The translations under genes and the position numbers were made by a program. This document shows, piece by piece, positions 29,701 through 37,406 of a DNA stretch of 64,000 nt. The stretch's first letter is position 1. Each line of letters starts with the position of its first letter. The stretch is from Istiophorus platypterus (taxonomy: Eukaryota; Chordata; Actinopteri; Istiophoriformes; Istiophoridae), in the NCBI GenBank assembly GCA_016859345.1, contig CM029121.1:2261329-2325328 (forward strand), read 5' to 3'. Below the pieces are notes generated by a model. That model ran no database searches. It was not told the origin of the DNA and saw nothing but the letters and a program-made list of their open reading frames with translations.

Positions 29701-32700
29701 GGTTAATAACAACAGGTACATACTGTGTTCAGCTATATCGACATTTAAAATGAACACACAGAGAAAGTTTGAGGCAATTAAAGGTTCTCTTCTTAACTTT
29801 TCTGCTGCACAGCTCCTGACTCTCCCTGGGCAGGCTTATGTCATTGTCTCTTTTCCCTGTACACCTTAAATACGCCAAGCTGGCATAATAAAATAGATCC
29901 GCTCTAGAAGAAATTTTAGGAAAACCCCCAAGAAACTGTGGATTGAGGTCAAAAACAGATAAAATAGTTCTGGATTTACTCTTACAATACCAGATCAACA
30001 AAAAAAGCAGCAAGCAGACAAACAGAATGAGGTTCTACCAGACTCTGTCATACCTTTGCATAAACAGATTGGCTGATGCTGTGATGCTGTTAATAAACTT
30101 GATTTAGTTTGTCAAACAAAACCAAAAAATGAACTTACTTGCTTTCTTCTTAGTTTTATCACTCGTTATCAATACATTTTTGTAATCCCCTTTTTGTTAT
30201 ATGAATGCTTCATATTAATGTGTAATATGTAAAGGGTTAATAGCACGACTTATTAAAAGCAAGAACAACATGAATACCACAGATACTGTCCTTCAAGCCT
30301 GAGGACTGAACAGGCTCCTAATCAGATTCTTTCATAAATGCAAAGAGTTGGGAGATAAGAGATGTCGCAAGAACCAAGAATTTATATTTAAATGATTGTG
30401 ATTGTATCTGTCAGCAGCAGATGAAACCTTGGCTGCTGGATTCTTTGAGACATTTACAGCAGATTGCTGGTGGCAATGAAGAGTGTTGCAGGTCTTGAAA
30501 CCAGATTGCAGTCTTTGTCACCTCACTTTTTCTGTTGGGTTTAAATCGTGCTGATATTTACATCTGTTCGGTTCACATTCATGTATAAATTCACTATATA
30601 TTTAACACACATACATCAGGAACACAGTTTGGTCCTTGCAATTGGTTATCGGTCAAATATTTACTGTGTGTGTGTGTGTGTGTATGTGTGTTTACACTTA
30701 CTGCTCTAAATGTTCATGCACTGTCTCCCAGAAACACGTTTCTGAGAGCACGTCTAGCTTTGAACAGAGGCTTCAGGTGATGCTGCACAGAATGGGCGTG
30801 GCTAAAACTCCTCCTGCCGACACCAAGACGAGCCAGGTAGGATTGGTGTGAGTGTTTGTGAGGAAACATACACACATCCCACCGGCATCATTTAAAGAAA
30901 GTTGCTTGTGTGTATTTTTGTGTTTTATTTTGATCATATTTAGGTTTCGGTTGGTCAAGACCCCATGGGGCCTTCTCACAACTTAAAGGATAATTTGGCT
31001 TCATTACAATTTAGGTCATACTTTCATAGTTTTGCTCATCATTAATATCAGTAATAAGACTGTACTCAACAGGTTCTTTGCGTGTGAACACAGTTTTTCT
31101 GTGTAATGAGGGATTATCTCCGACTTCTGTGGTTTGCTCACTTCCAGTTTAGATCATCTGAATAAACTGCTGAGTTGTTTCCATCATCTCTCATCACGTG
31201 ACTAGAAGTGATTTCATGGTGTTCCAAGATCTCAGCAATTAGCTACTTCAGTGGTATCATAACTGACAGGAGGGATGGACAAAACAACATAAGACCCTGG
31301 CTGTAATACACCAGAATTATCCTATAATCTGTCCTTTTACCTGTTGTAAAGAGTTGTGTATTATTACTATGAGATCGGTGTGGACAGTCTAAATGTACAA
31401 TTCATTAATGTACTCATATGGATGTAATTTCATATTCTGTTCTGTTAATCAAATGTTGTGTTGGTTCAACACTGTCTGTTCTGTTTGTTGTAGAACAAAG
31501 ATGAGGAGCTGAGAAAGGCCAACTCTGAAGGTAAGTGTGTGTTTTTGTGTATGGCATTTCAATCATAACTGCATCAATCCTTTCACATTCTAAGTGGATC
31601 ATTTTACATCCCTCTCTGCATACAAACTTTCAGGACTTTTGGCTTACACTTGGATTTTCATTTTCTTTGTTCAAAAAACAAATTTTTACAATCTGCAGTT
31701 ATTCACACTCCAACATTGTGTTAAAAACTATAGGAGAGTGTTTGTTTCAAAAACTAAAAGAGATCTTGATCATTTTCATTTGTGTTTTTTATCTTACGAA
31801 TAAAATAATCAATTCACAAATATGTTTTTGCTGTCGCAAATCAAGGTGACTTGGGTTGAAGAATAGACAGATACGTTGTCACAGAGTAATGTCAGTAGCT
31901 TCAAATGCCTTTTGAATAAGTCCTCTAATGGTTCACTTGATGCTAGAATCAAATTACAGAAATAAATCCAGGTTATTCCATGTACGCAAGGCAAAAACCT
32001 ATTTGGGCACTATTTTGTCTAATGTGTATGATTATTAAAGCTTTATCAAACTAAACTACCCATGTAAATTTGGTCAGTGTGCATATTTGTGCATATTTTT
32101 AGATTGCTGCAACCTCTATGAACCCAGAAAAAAAAGTCATGTTCTCCTTCTTTCTAGTTTTGAGTCATCATGAGAGGCCGACCATTTACAGCTGTGTGGC
32201 TTAATTAGACTTGCTTCAGCTGAGTCAGGTCTTCATATCTATTCATTACACGTACGACGTGGATTAAAACTGCCTCTCAGCTCTACCACTGTCTCTGTCC
32301 CTCAGGTGCTATCCTGGACAAACCTGAACCACCTCCCGCATACATGAAGCCCAGAACCATGTCCACTTCATCAGGTATCAATGTTAACTACCTCCGTTTC
32401 TAAATAAAAATAATAACAATAGTCCAATGTGAAGAGCCAAACCTACTGTGAATGTGTCCCAGTGACAAGCATGCATGTGTGCATCCAAAGCCTGAAATAC
32501 TTTATTCCTGTGAGCCACAGACGCTCCACAGTTTCCAAAAACTATTTTAAAAAGACATCAAACAGTTTTACTGGGTGGCATGTTCCCTCATCACCATGAA
32601 CACACACACACTAGTTTATTTTGACCCAGTCACACACACACACACACAGTCCTGCTTCTCCAAAAACTCACCAGAAAACCAACTGTGTATTAATTCATGG

Positions 32701-35700
32701 CTGAAAATAGTCCCCAACAAATGCGCTATTTCCTCCTGTTTGTTAAACACCACAATGAGCAGCTGCCTTTAAAAAGAGATGTTTTTAAAAGTAAGAACCA
32801 ATGAGCTTGGAGCTGAGGGCCATAGACAGAGAAGGGAAGTCAGACAGAGACTCACTTACATATTGTTGGTTTTGGTCTTTTCATGGGATTTGTTGAATGA
32901 CATCAGACTTAACCTGTAAGGCTTGAGGGGTTTTGGGGGGGGGGGGTCCAATGATATTCTATTAGAATTCATCTCTATTGACCTGTACTACAGCAGAGCA
33001 TAAAGGACAAATATTACAAAGACAAACAAAATGCTTTTTAACATGTTAATGTCTTTATTATGATTTACATATATTAGAAATCATGTGAGTTAATACTCTA
33101 GGATATCATGTTTTTTATTCATTGTAATTTACAATATACTGTTGTCCTAGAATTACTAGACACAAATGTGACATAGGTAGGAGATGATGAAATCATCAGT
33201 GTGGCCCCTGGTCTGTGTGTAGCACGGCCATTGTTTCAAAGTGCAGGTTTAACAAACTCAGAACCTAACCCTGAACTCTTAGTTGATGAAACATGAGATG
33301 AGAAACTCAGAGTTTCGCTTCCAGAACAGCTGATCTGAGTTAAGTGCGTGTGAGGGGAAAAACACATCATCAGTGCATATCCAATACTGCAATTCACCAT
33401 GGCAACAGGTAGATAAAGAGCACAGCTGGAGCTGGAAAAATAAATGGGTGGTGATGCACATCTTTAAAAACAGTCAGCAAGGTGACACTTTTACAGGATA
33501 GGCTCACAGAATAAATTACCACGGTAACTGACTCAAAGATAAAGTCATCTCAGTTTCTGGAACAGAAAACCCAGAGTTTACCTCAAGTTAGAGGGTCTCT
33601 GCTTCGATGCCTTGATTTCTTAGTGTACATCTGCCTGAACATCTGCCCAACATCTGTCCATCTGACTGGACCAACCTGGATCACTCATAGTGAGTTATAT
33701 TACTAGTCATTTACTGTCTCTCTCTCACCCTCTGTTCACAGCAGACCCAAGGCATCCTATTAGAGCGTTGGACCCCATCCGTCCGGACCCTCCCCTTCCC
33801 CCAAAGCCCGCCCTCCCCGAACGCCCCATTGGCCCTCTGCCTCCCAAACCTGCCGTCGCAGCCAAGCCCCCCCTCCACATCCCAGCTGCTCCCCCAGGGG
33901 GAGGAGCTTATCTGTCCTCTGCTCCTCAATCTAGCAGCTCAGCAGAGAGAGTCCAGCTCAGAGCATACACTCATGACGGCAGGCCAGGGGAGAGTGGAGC
34001 ACAGGTAACAAAGAGCTCAGTCAGAAAAATCCTTCATGCTGCCGGGAAGATTAAGATTATCTCTGGCTTTACACCAAGTGGCAAAGCTAAAAATTCCTTT
34101 TCTAAAATTTATGTCAAAATTAGTTTTGAAAGATTAACACTGCAGGAAAGTATGTTTTAAACATCATGACTATGTGAGAATGTAATATGTAAAAAAAAAA
34201 AACACCTTCAACTTTAGTTCCAGGCAAAATTAGATTAGATTCAGTATGATTTTCGTTGTAGGCAGGAAGTACCAATACAATAAAAAAACAGTTTTACTTA
34301 CGTTTCCTTAAGCTTTTGTCTATTCAAATATAATCAGTTTCCAGTTCATTAGATGCACCTTGTGTTGATTCTAATATTTTTCCACCCAATTTATATCAGT
34401 ACACTTCTCACACACAAAACAATGCAAAATATTAAACTGCATTCATTCAAGCTATTTGGATCTAACAAATACAAATTGAATATCACCAAAAAACACAGCC
34501 CCTTTCCACATTGGTCCGAATGCTCTCAGCCTCCATAGCCTTATATCATTCATGACACATCAGTCATATTGATGCGCCACAGCCCACTGATCACCCTCTG
34601 ATCTTCATCCCTAGCATCAAAGCCAGGAGGATGCCCAGGGTGCAGCCTCAGGCCCATCCCCCAGGAAAGAGCTGCTTCCTCCAGCCACATCTCCATGGAG
34701 GGGCCCCAGTGCAGTGCAGGATCGCTCTGAGAAAGCACAGTCAGTGACAGACGGTACATCTGACTGATCTCATTGATATCTCATTGATATTGATATCAGT
34801 GTCTTTATTGTCACAGACTATAATATTGATCTAATCAATTAGATCAATAATATCAATACTAACAATATCTGTTTCTGTGTGTGTGTGCTTGTGTATGTCG
34901 TTTGTGTATGTGTGCATTTGCATACTTTCAGAGAGTCTTCCAAAGGCACGTCAACACATTATGCCCCTTCCTCAACGCAGAGCCGTGTCCGTCCATGAGG
35001 ACGCTCTGGCCATGACACAAGGTGAGGCTTTGCCTTGATGAAGACATAAGATATCTTAATGCTGCCAACACTGAAGACCAAAGGCGCAAATTTTGAAAAA
35101 AAGAAAAAAAACAGTAAGACATATAAAAACTAAACATTAAATAAAATAAATTAAATTGAACCACACAGCATGCAATCCATCACATGCTACTATTTACATG
35201 AGTTACCAAGCTCATGGTCAACAATATACACTGAAGAGTGGTTCCCAGCCTTTTTGGCTTGTGAACATTTAAAAGGAAACACTATCTACTTGTGACACAT
35301 CACTGGTTTCATATGTCTAAATTACGACCAGGTCAACCACAGGGTGATGTTTTCCCTCATTTATGTAAAAGGGGTATAGATTTTTGGGCTGGACTTCAAC
35401 AGCGGTGCCATCTCTATAAATGCAATGTCTGTGAATTAGTGAGTGAATGTGAGGGTGAGTGAGTGGGTGAGTGAGTGAGTGAGTGCTGAGGTTACACAAT
35501 TGATCAGCCAGCCGAGTGTTGCAGTTTCTCCATTGGCTGTTGCCCTTTGACAATGAATCAGCTCAAACTGTTTCTATTGTATCATCAGGGGTGATATACA
35601 GGAAGCGTTGCCAACTTAGCGACTTTTTTGATAGATTTACTGACCTTTCAGACCCTTTAGCAAGTTTTCTTCACAAATGCACGTAGCAACAAATCGAGAA

Positions 35701-37035
35701 CTCTTTGGAACAAACCTTAGCTACCCTCTATAGAAGACAGTTTCCAGTATTGTCCTAGGAGCACAAGGTCCGGCTGTCCCTCCACAGACACATCTCACAT
35801 CTCATTCAATTGATCTGACAGCAGCTTACATAGACATGAATGAGTTTCTAACTTTCTCTCTAGTGATCATATTAAAGGTAAATAAAGCCGAAACAACAGC
35901 ACAGTCATCGTCTTTAAAGTATGTGTCTGGTGTCTCTGCTAACACCAAAAAGTTGTAAAAAGATACAAAATTAAAGTTTACTATAGTATCACTGCATTAT
36001 TACTGTTATTAGCTGATTCACTGTGGGATGTAGAAGAACTCTAAAATAAACAGATTTCACTTCTTTTTTTTTTTGCCTAAATATAAATAGCAATTAACGT
36101 TACTTTAAATATGTGTGTGTGTGTGTGTGTGTGTGTCAGGTTGGGTTTTTTTGGCATTTAGAGTTTGTTTTCACACACAGTCTGTCCTCTGTCTCTTTCT
36201 CTTTCAGAGCTGAAAGCAGTGTTGCAGAGGTCGCCCATCCGTTTCCGGGGCAACAGAGGGGACCTTCCCACCTGCTCTGAAGATCCATCTTGTGGGGAGG
36301 AAGCAAAAGGGGCTCAGGAGGGTGAGCGAGGTGTTTGTCTGTCATCCTCAGATCTCCTTTTCCATATTCGTTACTCTTTCTTTCCTTGTCTTTCTTTTAT
36401 CTCGGCAATCAAAACATACTCCTCCATCTGTCTGTATGTTCTTCATCCACCCAGCCAGTGACACGGGGAAAGTGACAGCTGAAGAAAAGAAGGAGGCTGT
36501 CCGGAGGGAGGATCTGAAGGCAGAGAAAGGGAGGATGGTCTGTGAAGGGACAGTAGCTGAAACCAAGCATCCCCCTCCAGGAGAGGAAGAAGCCTCAGGC
36601 TCAGCATGTCCTTCCTCTACAGCTCAGGCTCAACAAGCAGCATTAACACCCCGACTCTTCAGTCCAGCTGCAGCCCTCGACAAAGCTCTGTCCACCCTGG
36701 AGAGGTCTCCAGCACTTCCCCCAAAGCCTCTTGCAACCCCAACCTCCCAGAAAAAGAGCCCCTGCATAGCCCCAGCATTGGCCCAAACTCTAGAAAAACT
36801 GATTGTGTCCCCACCACTCCAAGAAAAGACCACCAGCACAATCCCAGTGGCATCTAAATCCCTGCAAAACCCCCAAGTGAATCCTCTGTCCCACAAGAAG
36901 AAGAGCCCTGGTCCAGTGCCAGCCAAAGTGGATCTAAGAAACAGCACACAGGAGAGAGGAGAGGCAGTCTCTAAACAGCACACAACAAAGGCAGAGCCAG
37001 CAGACCAAAGAACTGAGCCCCCTCCATCTGAGTAG
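175..37035 (+). CDS. carmil2: CARMIL2 (capping protein regulator and myosin 1 linker 2), 3' part, 25 exons
   Basis: Exons join(175..231, 380..461, 1184..1280, 1777..1831, 2053..2225, 2549..2617, 3666..3759, 4225..4311, 5030..5158, 5768..5884, 6649..6824, 8765..8852, 9516..9605, 9712..9778, 11933..12480, 22083..22186, 27142..28021, 30732..30836, 31494..31530, 32306..32374, 33742..34004, 34615..34753, 34932..35021, 36208..36321, 36455..37035). All have AG/GT borders and matching phases, totalling 4311 nt (1436 residues plus TAG). Visible domains in order: leucine-rich repeats (about residues 1-185), helical domain (about 200-450), CPI motif LRHYTASRPRPRRTHTQPP near 620, CSI motif KKKFGDFFAFKRARAGRA near 758, and a proline-rich tail with PxxP motifs (1042-1436). 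CARMILs bind actin capping protein through CPI and weaken its hold on barbed ends; CSI ties this to membrane and CARMIL function. CARMIL2 is also known as a CD28 co-stimulation scaffold in T cells. The LRR block and CPI resemble human CARMIL2 more than CARMIL1; CARMIL3 is the alternative. The 5' end is outside the window. Confidence 0.9.
321..376 (+). repeat. (TG)28 microsatellite abutting a splice acceptor
   Basis: Uninterrupted TG dinucleotides directly followed by TAG at 377-379, the acceptor of carmil2 visible exon 2. Confidence 0.97.
380..461 (+). CDS. carmil2: carmil2 visible exon 2 (LRR)
   Basis: Begins LRSAGAHVIQEH and continues to SLDISDN, residues 20-47, ending with one base of a Gly codon. 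The acceptor TAG at 377-379 follows (TG)28 with no pyrimidine tract. It is nevertheless the only site that restores the conserved ELRSAGA junction with exon 1. Confidence 0.85.
462..1776 (+). other. carmil2 introns after visible exons 2 and 3
   Basis: Apart from exon 1184-1280 this is AT-rich intron sequence. A normal pyrimidine tract precedes 1184 and a CT-rich one precedes 1777. Nothing else recognised. Confidence 0.7.
1184..1280 (+). CDS. carmil2: carmil2 visible exon 3 (LRR)
   Basis: Encodes GFENDMVTLVLSVGR to LALGRNFAMKS (residues 47-79). The DMVTLVL and LGRNF blocks match CARMIL2. The phase (1 in, 2 out) fits both neighbours. Confidence 0.9.
1777..1831 (+). CDS. carmil2: carmil2 visible exon 4
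   Basis: A short exon encoding ALTDVLHRIAQLIQDDEC, the helix-rich spacer between two leucine-rich repeats. Human CARMIL2 has the near-identical DVLHRIVQLMQDDDC. The donor GTGAGT begins at 1832. Confidence 0.88.
2053..2225 (+). CDS. carmil2: carmil2 visible exon 5 (LRRs)
   Basis: Encodes PLQSLSVSDSKLKTG through LDISGNNIGDTGAKMLAKAL (residues 98-155), two leucine-rich repeats strongly conserved across CARMILs. The acceptor is preceded by about 55 bp of GT-rich sequence instead of a pyrimidine tract. Confidence 0.92.
2549..2617 (+). CDS. carmil2: carmil2 visible exon 6 (last LRR)
   Basis: Encodes TLSWDRNNVTARGFQDVADA (residues 155-178). WDRNN corresponds to the WDRNH/WDKNN signature at the end of the CARMIL repeat domain. 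Confidence 0.9.
2632..2674 (+). repeat. (AC)n microsatellite, imperfect
   Basis: Interrupted CA/AC dinucleotide run in the intron after visible exon 6. Confidence 0.9.
2715..2885 (+). repeat. CCCTAA-like cluster plus fish minisatellite unit
   Basis: Several CCCTAA/CCCTGA-type hexamers between 2725 and 2785, then AATGTCCTCACTTTCC-type sequence. I recall this combination as a dispersed, short tandem unit in fish introns. Not a true telomere; the hexamers are degenerate. Confidence 0.45.
3246..3620 (-). repeat. Dispersed teleost repeat, copy 1
   Basis: Contains wording such as TTTGAGCTAAATGCTGATGTC and CACAAAATTTCAAATCAACC. It matches, in reverse orientation, the copy at 7540-7890 (TTTAGCTCAAAGCACTACTG). 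Both resemble an abundant short interspersed family of fish genomes; class not determined. Confidence 0.5.
3666..3759 (+). CDS. carmil2: carmil2 visible exon 7 (linker)
   Basis: Encodes NFTLQQVSLPLADVTQSY to TKEALHK (residues 178-209), the linker from the leucine-rich repeats to the helical domain. Human CARMIL2 has PLPLNDVAQAQRSRPELT at the same place. Confidence 0.9.
4225..4311 (+). CDS. carmil2: carmil2 visible exon 8 (helical domain)
   Basis: Twenty-nine codons, IQQCLDRNNQRQSDG to RTQQSEK, phase 0 at both ends. This matches the IQACLLRNN start of the CARMIL helical domain. The acceptor again lies behind a TG-rich tract. Confidence 0.88.
5030..5158 (+). CDS. carmil2: carmil2 visible exon 9 (helical domain)
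   Basis: Forty-three codons from LVQGMCRQLDYTIQRLNR to HNARESFK, phase 0/0. The charged heptad-like pattern fits the helical domain of CARMILs. Confidence 0.88.
5768..5884 (+). CDS. carmil2: carmil2 visible exon 10 (helical domain)
   Basis: Thirty-nine codons starting LLPSLYEAGRECASDGDL. LPxLYEAG is shared with human CARMIL2 (SILPILYEAG). Phase 0 at both ends. Confidence 0.9.
6649..6824 (+). CDS. carmil2: carmil2 visible exon 11 (helical domain)
   Basis: Encodes EMAQGLMRCAEAVCPRVVQR through ESTGQIIINRLR (residues 321-379). ARSLCPQML in human CARMIL2 corresponds to AEAVCPRVV. It ends with two bases of an Arg codon, finished by the next exon. Confidence 0.88.
7540..7890 (+). repeat. Dispersed teleost repeat, copy 2
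   Basis: Carries CCATGGAATTTGGTACAGAC and TTTAGCTCAAAGCACTAC, which mirror the copy at 3246-3620 on the opposite strand. It lies in the 1.9-kb intron 6825-8764, where nothing else was recognised apart from a G-run at 8351. Confidence 0.5.
8765..8852 (+). CDS. carmil2: carmil2 visible exon 12 (helical domain)
   Basis: Encodes ELRQTLSVSLAESIIEQV to TMAQEKM. The block LSVSLAESII is the fish form of LSITGTLAESIV in human CARMIL2. Confidence 0.9.
9218..9345 (+). repeat. Short interspersed fish repeat fragment
   Basis: The phrase TAGCTTAGCACAAAGACTGG is typical of a common fish interspersed repeat (TTAGCATAAAGACTGGAAAC in many genomes). Only about 130 bp survive, in the intron before visible exon 13. 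Confidence 0.45.
9516..9605 (+). CDS. carmil2: carmil2 visible exon 13
   Basis: Thirty codons, DCLIKENSCNSLRASVPE to SDFPTDD, phase 0/0. This is the low-conservation end of the helical domain; it is supported by splice borders and phase rather than by strong similarity. Confidence 0.78.
9712..9778 (+). CDS. carmil2: carmil2 visible exon 14
   Basis: Encodes YCPAFWRNSFHSKSLRPASS then IK, ending with one base of a Ser codon. SFHSKSLRPAS matches the conserved CARMIL motif SIHSRxLRPVS that precedes the disordered tail. Confidence 0.85.
9779..11932 (+). other. carmil2 intron before the CPI exon
   Basis: A 2.15-kb intron. The stretch 10040-10330 reads like decayed dispersed-repeat DNA (unclassified). 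11440-11600 is C/T-rich, 11638-11653 is an A-run, and 11699-11750 is a compound AC/AT/GT palindrome. No exon seen. Confidence 0.55.
11699..11750. repeat. (AC)5(AT)16(GT)5 self-complementary repeat
   Basis: Five AC, sixteen AT and five GT units make a 52-bp perfect palindrome about 180 bp before visible exon 15. It is able to extrude a cruciform or form a hairpin in RNA. Confidence 0.93.
11933..12480 (+). CDS. carmil2: carmil2 visible exon 15, carrying the CPI motif
   Basis: A 548-nt exon (residues 461-643). It opens SLLDADWEQSARDRG, runs through Gly/Glu-rich and (Ser-Pro)-rich low-complexity sequence, and ends with the capping-protein interaction motif LRHYTASRPRPRRTHTQPP at about 12410-12466. 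The consensus LxHxTxxRPK/R is intact; human CARMIL2 has LRHPTRARPRPRR. The CT- and GA-rich DNA suggests growth by replication slippage. Confidence 0.92.
12931..12992 (+). repeat. (CTAT)n tetranucleotide microsatellite
   Basis: About 15 ATCT/CTAT units with two or three interruptions (CTGT, CCAT). Confidence 0.93.
16518..16564. repeat. Perfect 18-bp inverted repeat with 11-nt loop
   Basis: CTCTAGTCCGTGGAGACT at 16518-16535 and its exact reverse complement at 16547-16564 flank GTTTGATCTCC. The long perfect GC-containing stem stands out from the AT-rich intron. Confidence 0.95.
17405..18330 (-). mobile_element. 5'-truncated L2-like LINE (non-LTR retrotransposon), 3' end
   Basis: The minus-strand frame 18324-18058 ends GRAFSYQAPLLWNHLPVWVQ, then DALSTFKSRLKSFLFDKAY and stop. 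This is the C-terminal signature of L2/Rex1-type reverse transcriptases. The remaining 650 nt down to 17405 behave as its 3'UTR, ending in the TATATAAATAAAGTTGAATT tail that I recognise from an abundant fish family. Dead copy: most of the ORF is missing. A (GGT)n/G-run lies inside it. Confidence 0.7.
17598..17639 (+). repeat. (GGT)n followed by a G-run
   Basis: Ten GGT/GTG units then about 13 consecutive G. A strong G-quadruplex candidate on the plus strand. The apparent poly-Gly and poly-His frames are artefacts. Confidence 0.92.
20320..21595 (+). pseudogene. hAT-family transposase remnant (ZBED5/SCAND3-like)
   Basis: The frame 20728-21177 stays open for 149 codons. It contains NPFMEANIGEISEQMAELLR, then FWRLVHPEKYKTIHEAAL and SSVFGSTYLCEAVFSDMN. 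This is the hAT C-terminal dimerisation region (conserved W, then GSTYLCE.FS..N..KS..R..LTD.HL). An upstream piece, DVTEELKPTVTRQRQNN near 20595, is in another frame, so there is at least one frameshift and an in-frame stop. The sequence near 21545-21592 resembles a hAT terminal inverted repeat on the opposite strand. The BED zinc finger and most catalytic residues were not found. Confidence 0.72.
21502..21537 (+). repeat. Four tandem 9-bp units (AGTACCCTT)
   Basis: Three exact copies and a fourth with one change, directly upstream of the presumed hAT right end. Confidence 0.95.
21891..21951 (+). repeat. Compound (AC)n/(ATAC)n microsatellite
   Basis: About 30 bp of AC dinucleotides with one GC interruption, then six ATAC units, about 130 bp before visible exon 16. 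Confidence 0.93.
22083..22186 (+). CDS. carmil2: carmil2 visible exon 16
   Basis: Encodes EPVSKVENEASEGMGRVDEG then VEEFFTKK. The RVDEGVxEFFxKK block is one of the best-conserved CARMIL tail motifs. It is isolated by introns of 9.6 kb and 5.0 kb. Confidence 0.93.
22187..27141 (+). other. carmil2 intron 16 (5.0 kb)
   Basis: AT-rich intron separating the CPI-side exon from the CSI exon. 26750-26960 contains ACCAGACAGACTGACTGATT-type wording like the dispersed repeat family at 7540. No other coding sequence or RNA gene was recognised. Confidence 0.6.
27142..28021 (+). CDS. carmil2: carmil2 visible exon 17, carrying the CSI motif
   Basis: An 880-nt exon, the largest here (residues 678-971). About 70 residues rich in Ser/Thr/Pro precede the CSI motif KKKFGDFFAFKRARAGRA (about 27378-27431). 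Then come TSIADLIRPLREAKE, which matches TTFGDLLRPPTR in human CARMIL2, and an Arg-Glu run from a GA microsatellite. Near the end SQSLILLTGLEPED corresponds to YSMILLPAEEE. The Ser/Thr-rich stretch lengthens the CPI-CSI spacing relative to the human protein. Confidence 0.92.
28022..30731 (+). other. carmil2 intron 17 (2.7 kb)
   Basis: AT-rich; a (TG)n stretch at 30666-30691 lies about 40 nt before the acceptor region of visible exon 18. Nothing else identified. Confidence 0.6.
30732..30836 (+). CDS. carmil2: carmil2 visible exon 18
   Basis: Thirty-five codons containing SSFEQRLQVMLHRMGVAK, the fish form of SFEQRVQVMLQRIGVSR in human CARMIL2. Phase 0/0. Confidence 0.93.
30837..32305 (+). other. 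carmil2 introns 18 and 19
   Basis: Two AT-rich introns around the 37-nt exon 31494-31530. 30985-31260 has the look of decayed dispersed-repeat DNA but was not classified. Confidence 0.5.
31494..31530 (+). CDS. carmil2: carmil2 visible exon 19 (micro-exon)
   Basis: A 37-nt exon encoding NKDEELRKANSE, corresponding to SKDGEIKKAGSD in human CARMIL2. Clean TAG acceptor and GTAAGT donor. Confidence 0.85.
32306..32374 (+). CDS. carmil2: carmil2 visible exon 20
   Basis: Encodes GAILDKPEPPPAYMKPRTMS then TSS; phase 1/1. The segment aligns with GDIMDSSTEAPPISIKSRT in human CARMIL2. Confidence 0.87.
33240..33600. repeat. Likely non-autonomous DNA-transposon fragment
   Basis: Ends carry related wording in opposite orientation: ACTCAGAGTTTCGCTTCCAG near 33306 and CTGGAACAGAAAACCCAGAG near 33556. 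ACCACGGTAACTGACTCA lies inside. This resembles a PIF/Harbinger-type MITE common in fish. The intron 32375-33741 also has a G-run at 32935. Confidence 0.4.
33742..34004 (+). CDS. carmil2: carmil2 visible exon 21 (proline-rich)
   Basis: Eighty-eight residues starting ADPRHPIRALDPIRPDPP, with repeated PPLPPKP/PLPPKP motifs typical of SH3-domain ligands. Human CARMIL2 is known to need its proline-rich tail for adaptor binding; the particular partner here is inference. Confidence 0.88.
34615..34753 (+). CDS. carmil2: carmil2 visible exon 22
   Basis: Encodes HQSQEDAQGAASGPSPRKEL through SEKAQSVTD (residues 1130-1176). Disordered, Ser/Pro-rich. Accepted on borders and phase; primary similarity is weak. 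Confidence 0.78.
34824..34849. repeat. 12-bp inverted repeat inside a 178-nt intron
   Basis: TATTGATCTAAT and ATTAGATCAATA separated by CA, between visible exons 22 and 23. Nearby TGATATC/GATATCA words add further pairing potential. Confidence 0.9.
34932..35021 (+). CDS. carmil2: carmil2 visible exon 23
   Basis: Thirty codons, ESLPKARQHIMPLPQRRAVS then VHEDALAMTQ; phase 1/1. The RRAVSVHE patch looks like a basophilic phosphosite or 14-3-3-type site; that is only a motif reading. Confidence 0.8.
35022..36207 (+). other. carmil2 intron 23 with hAT-MITE-like piece
   Basis: At 35236-35335 AGTGGTTCCCAGCCTTTTTG and the following text look like a hAT-type terminal repeat common in fish. A GTGAGT-rich run follows at 35450-35485, and (TG)n at 36113-36137 lies about 70 nt before the next exon. 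Confidence 0.5.
36208..36321 (+). CDS. carmil2: carmil2 visible exon 24
   Basis: Encodes ELKAVLQRSPIRFRGNRGDL through EEAKGAQE. LQRSPIRFR matches LQRSPVLKR of human CARMIL2. The following 133-nt intron stays open in frame almost to its end, so intron retention would add a short different tail and stop at 36461. Confidence 0.85.
36455..37035 (+). CDS. carmil2: carmil2 last coding exon (visible exon 25)
   Basis: Residues 1244-1436: a Lys/Glu-rich start (ASDTGKVTAEEKKEAVRRED), then a long Pro/Ser/Lys-rich tail with SPALPPKP, ending EPPPSE and TAG at 37033-37035. Composition is typical of a disordered CARMIL C-terminus. Confidence 0.88.
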
Positions 37036-37228
37036 CACACACAGACTTAGCTCAAGAGAAATGACACACCAGGGAGAGAGAGGAGGCATGGGGTCTGAGA
37101 CATCACTGGGATTAGGAACTGGGGGGGGGGGTACATGAGGTCTGAGAATAGCCTGAATGTTGTACCCTCCTCAGGAAAACAGCTGCTGTGTCCCATGTCA
37201 GGGGTGTTCTCCTTAGGAGACTAAGAAG

Positions 37229-37234
37229 AATAAA
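37229..37234 (+). terminator. Polyadenylation signal candidate 1 for carmil2
   Basis: AATAAA hexamer 194 nt after the stop codon, followed by an AT-rich stretch. Confidence 0.4.
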
Positions 37235-37400
37235 TATTATTTATTATTTGATTGCTGGTTACTTCTATTGCTAACTTACAGCTAACATCTCTACAGCTGA
37301 CAGAGTGCACAGATGGACCACTTATCCAATAATGTGTCCAGAACACAAGTGAACAATCTTCATCTGCTGACTGTAACTTGTTTGGGGGCAACTAACTGAA

Positions 37401-37406
37401 AATAAA
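37401..37406 (+). terminator. Polyadenylation signal candidate 2 for carmil2
   Basis: AATAAA hexamer 366 nt after the stop, directly followed by a T-rich stretch of the kind that recruits cleavage factors. The better of the two candidates. Confidence 0.5.
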
